Assembly: GCA_026707585.1 (NCBI GenBank)
Contig: JAPOWQ010000005.1
Coordinates: forward strand, 1 to 40,232
Direction: 5' to 3'
Length of the DNA stretch: 40,232 bases
From: Chloroflexota bacterium
GTDB taxonomy: Bacteria > Chloroflexota > UBA11872
Shown here: piece after piece, positions 16,175 through 23,957 of the stretch
Layout of the letters: every line of letters begins with the position of its first letter
Numbering within the stretch: the first letter of the stretch is position 1
Program-made: the position numbers and the translations under genes
Notes under the pieces: model-generated
What the model was told of the DNA's origin: nothing
Seen by the model: only the letters and a program-made list of their open reading frames with translations
Databases searched by the model: none

Positions 16175-17562
16175 ACCAGCAACTCGTTGGCCCGTGCGGT
16201 CGCGGTGGGGCGTGGCGTCGCCGAATCTCGCCCGAGGCCGCGCAGCACGCGTCGGACCAGCGCGCCGAGCCCGCGACCGTCGCCGTCGTCGCGGGAAATC
16301 CGCGGCCGCGTGAGACCCAGCCGCTCGGCAAGATTGTCGAAGGCCGCGCGAAAGGGCTCGAGCTCGTCGATCATCCAACTGTGCGGTAGCTCGCCGCGAC
16401 TCTGCGCCACCGCGATATACGGGTGCGCATCGGGGACAGTCCCAATCAGCGGCACGTCGAATCCAACGCCTTCGGCGATCATGGTGGCGATCTCGGCGAT
16501 CCGTCGGCGATCACCCGACCGCACCCGGTTGAGCAGCAGGAAGAGTCGATCCTCGGGCATGAACTCCGGTCCGACGTCGCGTCGAACCATCGTGATATCG
16601 CGGATGGCGTTGACCACGTCCGCCTGCGCCGGCGTCACCACATACAGGACGCGATCCGCCCGCGCCAACGGCTGGAAGCGCCAGTGGCTGTACTCGGTCG
16701 GCAGCGTGACCACGACGGCTCCATAGGGAAAGTCGCGGGCTGTCACCAGTAATTCCCGAATGAGATTCGGCTCGTCGCGGTCGAAGCGCGCATTCCACTG
16801 CGCCGCCAGGTGGTCGTCGGCCAATCCCACCATCAGGTGGAAGTTGCGGAAGCGCTGGAGGCCGGCCGCGAAGCCGTCGCGACTGGGCTGGCGCAGAAAG
16901 GCCGCCACGCCCGGAGCCGGATCAGCCCCGCAGTAGGCGGCCAGGTCGTCTTTCGGATCGCCGCCGATCAGCAGCACGGGCACGTTGCGTTCGGCAATGG
17001 CCCAGGCCAAGTTCGACGCGATGGTGTCTTTGCCGATCCCGCCTTTCCGGGCGGTCACACACACGATGGATCGGCCGGCCGGTGGAACGGCCAACCGCTC
17101 CGCCAGGCGTTCCGCTGCAGCCGTCTCCTTCTGCCGAGCTCGGCCACGCGCTGCCCGGGCGGCCTCCCCAATGGCCAGCGCGCGCGTGAGGACCTGGCCG
17201 GCGTCGATGGGGCGCACCGCAACCTCGGCAACGGCAGACAAGCGCTCGAGCTCGTCTCCCAGGTCTTGGTCCCACACTTCGATGAGCACCATCGCCCGCC
17301 GGCCGAGGGCGTGGACGTGGGTCAGGAACGCCACCAGACCACTCCCGGCATCGTCCGGGAAGAGTTCGGCCCCAACGATCGCCACGTCCGACTGGCTGGC
17401 CGCCACGTGTCCGGCGGCATCCGAACCGTCGGTGGTGAGACCGGCCAGCTCCAGTCGGCGGTCGCCGAGGCTATGCATGGCCGTGCGCAACTCCTGGATC
17501 TCCGCCGACCGCAGCAGGCACATATGCACCCGAATCGGGAGGGCCGTTCCCTGGTCGCTCAC
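16171..17562 (-). CDS. CpaE/MinD-like P-loop ATPase with receiver-like N-terminus, first gene of the secretion operon
   Basis: From GTG 17562, 12 nt after GAGGAG, the product is 463 residues. A longer reading from 17721 adds an Arg/Pro-rich segment that looks non-coding. Residues 1-120 form a receiver-like alpha/beta domain without a clear phosphate acceptor. The MinD/ParA domain starts with the deviant Walker A ARKGGIGKDTIASNLA (about 167-182). It continues with LLIGGDPKDD, the switch-like GAVVVTLPTEY and the base motif LFLLLNRVRSGDRRRI. The usual GKTT/GKST is GKDT here. CpaE proteins localise Tad pilus machinery, so here the protein may place the type IV channel or drive substrate hand-over. 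The C-terminal 50 residues are basic and disordered-looking. Confidence 0.82.
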   Translation of the reverse strand: MSDQGTALPIRVHMCLLRSAEIQELRTAMHSLGDRRLELAGLTTDGSDAAGHVAASQSDVAIVGAELFPDDAGSGLVAFLTHVHALGRRAMVLIEVWDQDLGDELERLSAVAEVAVRPIDAGQVLTRALAIGEAARAARGRARQKETAAAERLAERLAVPPAGRSIVCVTARKGGIGKDTIASNLAWAIAERNVPVLLIGGDPKDDLAAYCGADPAPGVAAFLRQPSRDGFAAGLQRFRNFHLMVGLADDHLAAQWNARFDRDEPNLIRELLVTARDFPYGAVVVTLPTEYSHWRFQPLARADRVLYVVTPAQADVVNAIRDITMVRRDVGPEFMPEDRLFLLLNRVRSGDRRRIAEIATMIAEGVGFDVPLIGTVPDAHPYIAVAQSRGELPHSWMIDELEPFRAAFDNLAERLGLTRPRISRDDGDGRGLGALVRRVLRGLGRDSATPRPTATARANELLV

Positions 17563-17850
17563 GTTGGGTTGGGACTCCTCTGGTGACGCGAGGCGGCGGC
17601 GTCGGGGAGGCGCGACGCCGCCGCCGGCGTGGGGGTGCGCGCCGTCTGCGCGCTGGAGCCACGCTAGGCGCACGCGTCGCCACGGGGTATCCAGGATTCC
17701 GTAAACGTCGCCGGGCGGCATCGCCGCCGCGTCGGTGTGAGCACACGTGCACCGGCCGCCGGCTTGCCGGAGCAGGACGGGTTGAGCGGACGCCCGATGC
17801 CGTCACGCGTCGCGCGGCGGCGCGACGCATCGCCAGCGAACCCGGCGACG

Positions 17851-18582
17851 CTAGCGCAACAGGCCGCGTCGGGCCGCGATGAGACAGGCCTCCGTTCGAT
17901 TGCGCGCCCGGAGCTTCCGGTAAGTCACGGTCAGGGCCTTGTCCACCGTGTTGACGGCCAGGTGCAACTCCGCGGCAATCTCGCGCGAGGTGAGCCCGCG
18001 CGCCCCCCGGGCAAGGATTTGCAGCTCCCGTGGCGTGAGGTCGTCCAGCGGTGTCTCAGCGGCGGCTGGCGCACAGGCGTCAAAAAACGCCTCACGCAGC
18101 GAGCGTCCGATGGTGAGGTGCCCGGCCGCAGCCGTGCCCACCACGGCTCCCACCTCCGGGGTCGGCGCGGCGGCCGCCAGCAGCCCGTCGGGCCGCGCGA
18201 CGACCGATGGCCACAGCCGGTCGTGGCTCCCAACGGCCAGCACCACCCGCGTCGCGGGGAACTTCGCCCGAATGGCCGCCGTGCGTTGAAGCTCCCGTGC
18301 CGACGCCGATGCTGCAGTCGGCACCGCGACGACGACATCGATCCGCGAACGGGCGCACCGCGCGACGGCGGCATCGGCATTCGGCACACTCCCTACGATG
18401 TCAACGGCCGGGAGGCGTTCCAGCCGCTGCCGGATTCCGGCGGCCGTCCGCGGATCCGCAGCGAGCACCAGGACACGAAGGGGCCGCCGATGCGAGTTGG
18501 CGTCGGAGACGGCAGCGCGCGCCGTGCCCTCCGCCGTCGGAAACCCGGCAGTCGCCGGCTCTGTTGGAGCGCGGATTGACAT
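17851..18582 (-). CDS. LuxR/NarL-type regulator with degenerate receiver
   Basis: ATG 18582 gives 243 residues. A receiver-fold domain (about 34-150, starting RPLRVLVLAADPRTAAGIRQ) lacks the phosphate-accepting Asp: the expected position reads VVVAVPT. The conserved Lys is also missing, so it is probably not switched by phosphorylation. The C-terminal GerE helix-turn-helix is intact (about 183-243: LTPRELQILARGARGLTSRE, then IAAELHLAVNTVDKALTVTY, then RKLRARNRTEACLIAARRGL). The gene precedes the secretion operon on the same strand with 288 bp between them, so it is the likely local activator. Its own promoter overlaps that of the divergent XRE gene. Confidence 0.85.
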   Translation of the reverse strand: MSIRAPTEPATAGFPTAEGTARAAVSDANSHRRPLRVLVLAADPRTAAGIRQRLERLPAVDIVGSVPNADAAVARCARSRIDVVVAVPTAASASARELQRTAAIRAKFPATRVVLAVGSHDRLWPSVVARPDGLLAAAAPTPEVGAVVGTAAAGHLTIGRSLREAFFDACAPAAAETPLDDLTPRELQILARGARGLTSREIAAELHLAVNTVDKALTVTYRKLRARNRTEACLIAARRGLLR

Positions 18583-18603
18583 GGCCAATTGGAACACTAT
18601 GAT
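18576..18603 (+). promoter_or_regulatory. Sigma-70-like promoter of the XRE-ImmA operon
   Basis: TTGACA (18576-18581) and TATGAT (18598-18603) are separated by 16 bp, close to consensus. The -35 box overlaps the LuxR start codon (18580-18582), so the divergent transcripts would compete. Transcription would begin near 18610, about 45 nt before the XRE start. Confidence 0.65.
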
Positions 18604-18614
18604 GACGGCCGAAT

Positions 18615-18644
18615 ATCGTAGTGACGGGCGGGAGGCCCTGTCAA
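18615..18644 (-). promoter_or_regulatory. Sigma-70-like promoter of the LuxR gene
   Basis: On the minus strand, TTGACA (18639-18644) is followed after 18 bp by TACGAT (18615-18620). Transcription would start near 18608, about 25 nt before the LuxR ATG. The -35 box is a perfect consensus. Confidence 0.6.
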
Positions 18645-18648
18645 TACA

Positions 18649-18669
18649 ATTGTGATGGAAGATCACAAT
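18649..18669. promoter_or_regulatory. Palindromic operator overlapping the XRE start codon
   Basis: ATTGTGAT (18649-18656) and ATCACAAT (18662-18669) are perfect inverted 8-mers with a 5-bp spacer and cover the XRE start at 18655. The site also lies just upstream of the LuxR -35 box. It is the obvious candidate binding site of the XRE repressor, able to govern both directions. Confidence 0.6.
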
Positions 18670-19059
18670 AGTGAGCACCTGGGCAGGCGACTCGCCGACA
18701 TGGCCCTGCGTATGCAATACCTCCTCGTCACCAATCGCAAGCCCGACAACACCGCGTACAGCATTGACGAGATCGCCCGCGGAACCGGCGTCTCGCGCTC
18801 GTACCTGCGCAACATGCTCGCTGGGCGCCAGGACAATCCCAGCCGCAAGGTCATTGCCGCACTCGCCGGCTTTTTTGACGTCTCGCCCGTCTATTTCTTC
18901 GAGCCGACGAACGAGCCGCCGGCCGCGGACGCTCCGGCGTCTGAGATTGAGGTTGCCCTTCGATCGGCTGAGCAACTCGGTCCGGACGGCCGGCAAATCC
19001 TGCTGGACATGATCCGGCTCGCCCAGCGCATTTCGGAGCAGCGCGGCCCGCGGGAGTGA
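18655..19059 (+). CDS. XRE-family helix-turn-helix repressor (ImmR-like)
   Basis: The 134-residue product carries an XRE domain in its first 85 residues, with the two DNA-binding helices YSIDEIARGTGVSRSYLRNM and a following LAGRQDNPSRKVIAALAGFF segment. Its helical C-terminal half (EVALRSAEQLGPDGRQILLD) probably dimerises. ATG 18655 is used here; an adjacent GTG at 18652 would add one residue. Its stop overlaps the start of a metalloprotease gene (GTGA), the pairing of ImmR with ImmA in ICEBs1 and of many phage and ICE switches. A perfect palindrome spans its start codon, suggesting autorepression. It is probably the negative regulator of the secretion module. Confidence 0.88.
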   Translation: MEDHNSEHLGRRLADMALRMQYLLVTNRKPDNTAYSIDEIARGTGVSRSYLRNMLAGRQDNPSRKVIAALAGFFDVSPVYFFEPTNEPPAADAPASEIEVALRSAEQLGPDGRQILLDMIRLAQRISEQRGPRE

Positions 19060-19553
19060 ACGCGCTGCAGGAGGCCCGGACGCTGCTCCGCCAACTGGGA
19101 CTCAGCGGTCGTCGCTTTACTCCCGAGATCTTCCTCGAGCGACTGGACTCGCGCCTGGGGATTGTCATCGACGCCGTTCCCGACAGCCGGCTGCCCGTCG
19201 GCGGGATCTCCGGTGCTTGCATCACGACCAACGCGTCGCACGTGGTGTTCTATCCGGCCGGCGGCTCCGAGCGCCTGCAGTTGGCGGTCATCTGTCACGA
19301 ATGCGCGCACGTGCTCCTCCGGCACCGTGGCCGATCCGTCGACGACGTGCTGACGGGAGCCGATCCACCGTCGCCGGCTGACGAACTTGACGCCGAAGCC
19401 CTCGGAGCCGCGCTGGCGCATTTCGCGGAACGGCCGGAGCGGTGGCCGTCGCGCATCGAGGGCACGCCGCCGTCCCGCGCCACGTCCCGATCGTCTGCGC
19501 TCGGCATGCGGCTTCGCCGCTACTTTCGACCGGGCCAGCGGTCTGGCGCGTGA
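19056..19553 (+). CDS. ImmA/IrrE-type metalloprotease
   Basis: The 165-residue product has the zinc motif HECAH (HExxH) within LAVICHECAHVLLRHRG at about residues 82-98. The third ligand is probably the acidic cluster of DELDAEALGAAL about 26 residues later, as usual in the COG2856 (ImmA/IrrE) family. These proteases cut their paired XRE repressor when an element is induced. GTG 19056 overlaps the XRE stop, so the pair is coupled. The C-terminus (from about 135) is Arg/Ser-rich and ends MRLRRYFRPGQRSGA. Domain length is normal. Confidence 0.88.
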   Translation: MNALQEARTLLRQLGLSGRRFTPEIFLERLDSRLGIVIDAVPDSRLPVGGISGACITTNASHVVFYPAGGSERLQLAVICHECAHVLLRHRGRSVDDVLTGADPPSPADELDAEALGAALAHFAERPERWPSRIEGTPPSRATSRSSALGMRLRRYFRPGQRSGA

Positions 19554-19770
19554 CCGCGATGGCGTGTTGCCAGCCGGGGCGCCGACCGCGGTCGTGGATG
19601 CGGTCGCGGAAGCCGGTGTTGACGGCGACGCGCTCACGGCGTTCGCCACCGGCCTTCGTCGAGATCACGGCGGAACGTCGAGCTCCGCGAGGACTCCGCC
19701 TCGGTGATGGCGTAGCGACGTCGTTCGTCCGCACCGGCCGCTTGCGGTCAAGCTGTCGGATGACGACGGC

Positions 19771-21018
19771 TCACCGACCACCCCAGCACCCCACGACACG
19801 TTGCAGGGCGTCGACCTCGTCCCAGGCCGGAAACTCCACAGCCAGGACCGTCAGTGCGCAGGTTGATCGCGCGTCGGAGAGGTCGCCGAGGTCGCGGGCC
19901 TGCGTGAGACTCAGGAACCGATCCACCACTTTGAGCACCCGTGCGCCTCGATGGGTCGGCGCGGCCCCGTCGGCTTCCCGCAGGGCCACAAGAACATTCG
20001 CCGGCACCCAGACGGTGCGGGCCACCAGCGAGTGCACGCCGGGGTCCGCCGCCCACTCGACGCCACCGTACACTTCCGGGCGGCCACCGTCCTCCGGTTC
20101 GCGCAGGGTGCGAACAACCAAGTCGGTGTGCAGCAGGGTTGCCGCCAGCCGCACGTGGGCCACCTCATCGAAACCCGCGCCGAGGCGCCGAGTCACCTGC
20201 TCCGATAGAGCAAGGAGGGTCGTCCGCCAGCCCAGGTCGTATCCGGCCGCCACATCCTGCTTCGTTTGCAGCGCGAAGGTTGCCGCGAAGGCCCGGACCT
20301 CGGTCGCCTCACTGAGGGCGGCCCAGCGCAGCCAGGCGTCGGGCGGCGCCAGCGCCAGCCAGAACAGCAGGGCGAAGGCGAGTCGCAGCAGCGCGAGCCC
20401 TGGCTCCGCCCCCTCGGGTGTGAATCCCCGGAGTCCGGCCTGCACGCCCACGATGGCGACACATTCGCCGACCAGGTGCACAAGAGCCGCCCCCGACATC
20501 GCGTGCAGCAAGCGGAGTTGCAGCTGCTTCGGCAGTGACAGCCCGACGCGATAGCGCGAGCGTCCCAGGTCCAGCAGGGCGCCCCAGACCATCGCGAAAT
20601 AGGCGAGATACAGCCCCAGGCCACACCATTCCCACCACGAGGTCTGCGAATGCGGCGTCGGGATTGCACCGTGCCCGGGGAGCCACCAGACTAGCGCCGC
20701 TGCTCCAATGGCCCCGATCCCAAACGCTGGTCGCCAGCGTTCCCGGATACCGAAGGTCGTGACCAGGAAGCCCACCGCAAGGACGCAGCCCACCCGCAGC
20801 CAGGCAGTCGCCAGGTGTCGGACCTCGGCGGACACCCCTGCGTCCGCCAGCCAGAGCCATCCGGCGTCGATTCCGGCCCGCAGGGACCACGCGCTGAAGC
20901 CGGCCACCGCCAGCCACTGGGTCGGGTCACGCCACGCGGCCCGCCCGCGGCGCGCGAGGCTCACGAGCCCGAGCACACCGCAGATCAGCAGGGGCAGATG
21001 GATCAGCGCCGCCGACAT
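19771..21018 (-). CDS. 7-TM membrane protein with HD-like C-terminal domain, neighbour of the XRE/ImmA pair
   Basis: The 415-residue product starts at ATG 21018, whose next residues begin a membrane helix; a start at 21069 adds only an Arg/Pro stretch. It has seven predicted helices in the first 260 residues (from LIHLPLLICGVLGLVSL to LLRLAFALLFWLALA). A cytoplasmic domain of about 150 residues follows, with HD-domain-like spacing (AHVRLAATLLHTDLVVRTLR, later RVLKVVDRFLSLTQARDL) but no clear HD pair, so it may be inactive. In Actinobacteria, XRE, ImmA-like and 7-TM (MAB_1171c-like) genes often travel together, and the grouping here resembles that. It may sense a membrane signal for the switch. 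It is convergent with the protease gene. Confidence 0.65.
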   Translation of the reverse strand: MSAALIHLPLLICGVLGLVSLARRGRAAWRDPTQWLAVAGFSAWSLRAGIDAGWLWLADAGVSAEVRHLATAWLRVGCVLAVGFLVTTFGIRERWRPAFGIGAIGAAALVWWLPGHGAIPTPHSQTSWWEWCGLGLYLAYFAMVWGALLDLGRSRYRVGLSLPKQLQLRLLHAMSGAALVHLVGECVAIVGVQAGLRGFTPEGAEPGLALLRLAFALLFWLALAPPDAWLRWAALSEATEVRAFAATFALQTKQDVAAGYDLGWRTTLLALSEQVTRRLGAGFDEVAHVRLAATLLHTDLVVRTLREPEDGGRPEVYGGVEWAADPGVHSLVARTVWVPANVLVALREADGAAPTHRGARVLKVVDRFLSLTQARDLGDLSDARSTCALTVLAVEFPAWDEVDALQRVVGCWGGR

Positions 21019-21309
21019 CGCGTCCAGGCAACCTAGCCGGGCAGGCGCCGGGCTGCGCCGCGCCGACAAGCGCCGCCGCCGGTCGTGCCCGCCGCGCCGG
21101 CACCTTCGTCAGAAGCGCCCACACTGGACCATCGGTGCGAGTTCCCGCGCCCACATCGCCGACTCGTCGAGTCGCTGTCGGGACCTCGCGGCGACTGGCA
21201 GGCAGGGCCAGTGCGGAATCTGCGTCGCCGAGCCTCGTATTTGTAACCCTCGTGGCCGCCAGCGGGTGCCCGCCGCGGCCGGCCAGCACACACGAGGCAC
21301 AGTCATCGG

Positions 21310-22941
21310 GTGTCCGAACAGTGGCGGAATCAAAGCCCCACGATGCCGCACGAGAGATCACAGTACGATAACGGACACGCACTTTCGGTAACAGAACGGT
21401 GGCGACCTCGTGACCATTCATGGCGTGAGGCCCAGGCCGACGCCACGCCAAACGCGTCGGCCGGTGCGGTGCCGACAGTGCGACGGGCGGCCGACCGTCG
21501 ATCCCGCGGTCACCCCAAAACCAGGTCGGACGCGCGGTTGACTCCAGTCGACGACCTGCGGCGCCAGAACCAAGCCCTGCGCAAGCGCCCTTCGAACCTG
21601 AGCGAGGCCAGTCTTCGCATCACCGAGGACCTCGACCCCGAGACCGTGCTTCAGGAGGTCGTGGACGCGGCGCGCTCGCTCACCAGGGCCAGCCGGGCAT
21701 GCCTCGTCGTCGTGGACGATGCCGGGCAGTTCCAGGCGTTCGTTACGTCCGGCGTCACGGCCACCGAGCACCAACTGATGCTCAAAGTGCCGGATGGCAT
21801 TGAGATCTTCCATTACCTGGCCCGACTGCCCGAACCATTGCGGGTCGCGAACTTCGCATCGCATCTCACGACCGTCGGCCTTCCCGCCATTGGCCCACCG
21901 CTGAGGCCCGTGACCAGCTTCTTGGGCGCGCCCATTCGCCACCGAGGACGCCATGTCGGCAACGTCAACGTTTCGGACAAGCAGGACGGGCGGGCGTTCA
22001 CTCAGGAGGACGAGGACACCCTCCGAATGTTCGCCGCCCACGCGGCCATGGCAATTGCCAACGCCCACCGATACCGGGAGGAACAGCGCGCCAGGGCCGA
22101 CCTTGAGACGCTGGTCAACACCTCACCGGTAGGCGTGGTGGTCTTCGACGCGCAAGTGGGCCTGCCCGTGTCGGTCAACCGAGAGGCGCGGCGGATCGTC
22201 GACGGCCTCCGCAACCCGGACCAGTCAGCGGAGCAGCTGCTCGAGGTGGTGACCTATCGGCGCGCCGACGCTCGTGCGGTCTCAATTGAGGAGTTGCCCC
22301 TGGCCCAAGCGCTCAGTACCGGTGAGACGGTTCGGGCGGCGGAGATCGTCATGCAGGTCGCCGACGGGCGGAGTGTCACGACCCTGATCAACGCCACGCC
22401 CATCTTCTCTGAGGCGGGCGATCTCGAGTCCGTGATCGTCACCCTGCAAGACATGACGCCGCTGGAGGAGCAAGAGCGGCTGCGGGCTGAGTTTCTGGGC
22501 CTGGTGAGTCACGAACTGCGGGCTCCGTTGACCTCCATCAAGGGATCCGCCGCCGCCGTGCTCGGCGCCACGTCTGTCCTTGACGCCGCCGAAATGCAGC
22601 AGTTCTTCAGGATCATTGACGGGCAGGCCACCCACATGCTCGACCTGATCAGCGACCTGCTCGACATGGCGCGCATTGACGCCGGCACCTTTTCGGTAAC
22701 CCCCGAACCCACGGATCTCACCAGCCTCGTCGACCAGGCGCGACGGACCGTCCTGAGCGGACTCGGCCGGTCCACCCGCAGATTGATCTCCCGCTGGACC
22801 TGCCCCGGGTCCAGGCCGATCGTTCGCGCATCGTGCAAGTGCTCAGCAATCTGCTGGCCAACGCGGCCCGGCACGCGCCCGAGTCATCGACGGTTCGTGT
22901 CACGGCCGAAGTCGTCGACGTCCACGTGGCGATCTCGGTGA
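21310..22941 (+). CDS. Fused sensor kinase, N-terminal part: GAF-PAS-HisKA (3' end after frameshift is spurious)
   Basis: A GAF domain covers about residues 95-255, with strongly conserved SFLGAPIRHRGRHVGNVNVS and MFAAHAAMAIANAHRYREE. A PAS domain follows at about 263-385, with ETLVNTSPVGVVVFDA and IVTLQDMTPLEEQERLRAEF. The kinase phospho-acceptor helix is LGLVSHELRAPLTSIKGSAA (His about 400). Coding likeness stops near 22765-22775. There the frame should continue IDLPLDLPRVQADRSRIV, which is found in the overlapping frame, so the reading beyond about 22775 is meaningless. The first 80 residues look weak and the real start may be later. It is one protein with the next entry, split by a single-base indel. 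Confidence 0.8.
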   Translation: MSEQWRNQSPTMPHERSQYDNGHALSVTERWRPRDHSWREAQADATPNASAGAVPTVRRAADRRSRGHPKTRSDARLTPVDDLRRQNQALRKRPSNLSEASLRITEDLDPETVLQEVVDAARSLTRASRACLVVVDDAGQFQAFVTSGVTATEHQLMLKVPDGIEIFHYLARLPEPLRVANFASHLTTVGLPAIGPPLRPVTSFLGAPIRHRGRHVGNVNVSDKQDGRAFTQEDEDTLRMFAAHAAMAIANAHRYREEQRARADLETLVNTSPVGVVVFDAQVGLPVSVNREARRIVDGLRNPDQSAEQLLEVVTYRRADARAVSIEELPLAQALSTGETVRAAEIVMQVADGRSVTTLINATPIFSEAGDLESVIVTLQDMTPLEEQERLRAEFLGLVSHELRAPLTSIKGSAAAVLGATSVLDAAEMQQFFRIIDGQATHMLDLISDLLDMARIDAGTFSVTPEPTDLTSLVDQARRTVLSGLGRSTRRLISRWTCPGSRPIVRASCKCSAICWPTRPGTRPSHRRFVSRPKSSTSTWRSR

Positions 22942-23957
22942 TCGACCGCGGCATCGGGATTCCAGCTGATCGCCTGCCGCACCTGTTTCGAAAGTTCAGT
23001 CGCCGCGAGGACGGCAAGTCCGGCGGCGGAATCGGCGAGACCGGATTGGGACTGGCCATCTGCCGCGGGATCGTCGAGGCCCACGGGGGCCGCATCTGGG
23101 CCGAGAGCGACGGGCCGGGACGCGGCGCGCGCTTCACCTTCACCATCCCGGCAGTTGCAGAGACGGTCCCCCGGCCGTCGTCTCACGATGTACGGGTCGG
23201 GCAGGCGCAACGCCGGCGTCCACGCATCCTGGCCGTTGATGACGATCCGCTGCTGCTCCGGTTCGTCCGAGACGAACTCGCGAAGACAGGCTACGAGGTC
23301 ATTGCCACGGGGGAACCTGCCGAGGCGCTGGTGCACATGCGGCGGCAGCGCCCCCAGCTCGCGCTCGTCGACCTGGTGCTGCCAGGCTCCGATGGCATCG
23401 AACTCATGCAGGAGATCCTCGCCATCGCCGACATCCCGGTCATTTTTCTGTCGGCCTACGCCCGCGATGAGGTCGTGGCCACAGCCCTCCAGATGGGTGC
23501 GGACGACTACATTGTCAAGCCCTTCTCACCCACGGAGTTGTCCGCCCGCATTCACGCGGCCCTCCGCCGGCGGACGGCGACAGCCGGCGTCGAGCCCACC
23601 GAGCCACTGGTCCTGGGTGACCTCACCATCGCATTCGCCGAACGCCGCGTATCGGTGGCGGGTCGGCCGGTGCCATTGACGGCGACGGAGTACAACCTGC
23701 TGGCCGAACTCGCCATCCATGCCGGCCGGGTCGTCACCCACGAACAGTTGCTGGCTCGCGTGTGGGGGCCGAACGACGCCCGCGACATACGGGTGATTCG
23801 CACCCACCTGACCAGACTTCGCCGGAAACTCGGCGACGACGCGAGCAACCCGACCTATATCGTCGCCGAGCCTCGCGTCGGCTACCGCTTCGCGACAAGT
23901 GAGACGTCGTCCAGCCCCGGAGCCGAACTCGGCGGCGCGTCGCGATTGGGCGGATGA
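22833..23957 (+). CDS. Fused sensor kinase, C-terminal part: HATPase-receiver-OmpR winged helix
   Basis: This frame carries the ATPase (N box VLSNLLANAARHAPESSTV, G1 DRGIGIP, and G2 GETGLGLAICRGIVEAHGG). A full receiver follows at about residues 128-246: RPRILAVDDDPLLLRFVRDE, the acceptor Asp in LALVDLVLPGSDG, and the Lys in DYIVKPFSP. An OmpR-type DNA-binding domain comes next (about 265-355: VPLTATEYNLLAELAIHAGR, then VVTHEQLLARVWG and LTRLRRKLGDD). Together with the preceding frame it makes sensor, kinase, phospho-acceptor and DNA binder in one chain. All key residues are intact. The coding continues upstream of 22833 in this frame to about 22765. It has no dedicated RBS, so independent translation is doubtful. 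Confidence 0.88.
   Translation: MQVLSNLLANAARHAPESSTVRVTAEVVDVHVAISVIDRGIGIPADRLPHLFRKFSRREDGKSGGGIGETGLGLAICRGIVEAHGGRIWAESDGPGRGARFTFTIPAVAETVPRPSSHDVRVGQAQRRRPRILAVDDDPLLLRFVRDELAKTGYEVIATGEPAEALVHMRRQRPQLALVDLVLPGSDGIELMQEILAIADIPVIFLSAYARDEVVATALQMGADDYIVKPFSPTELSARIHAALRRRTATAGVEPTEPLVLGDLTIAFAERRVSVAGRPVPLTATEYNLLAELAIHAGRVVTHEQLLARVWGPNDARDIRVIRTHLTRLRRKLGDDASNPTYIVAEPRVGYRFATSETSSSPGAELGGASRLGG

Noticed and set aside
19442-20554. A 370-codon plus-strand frame
   Set aside because: Ser/Arg/Thr-rich shadow of the 7-TM gene on the other strand, with no domain.
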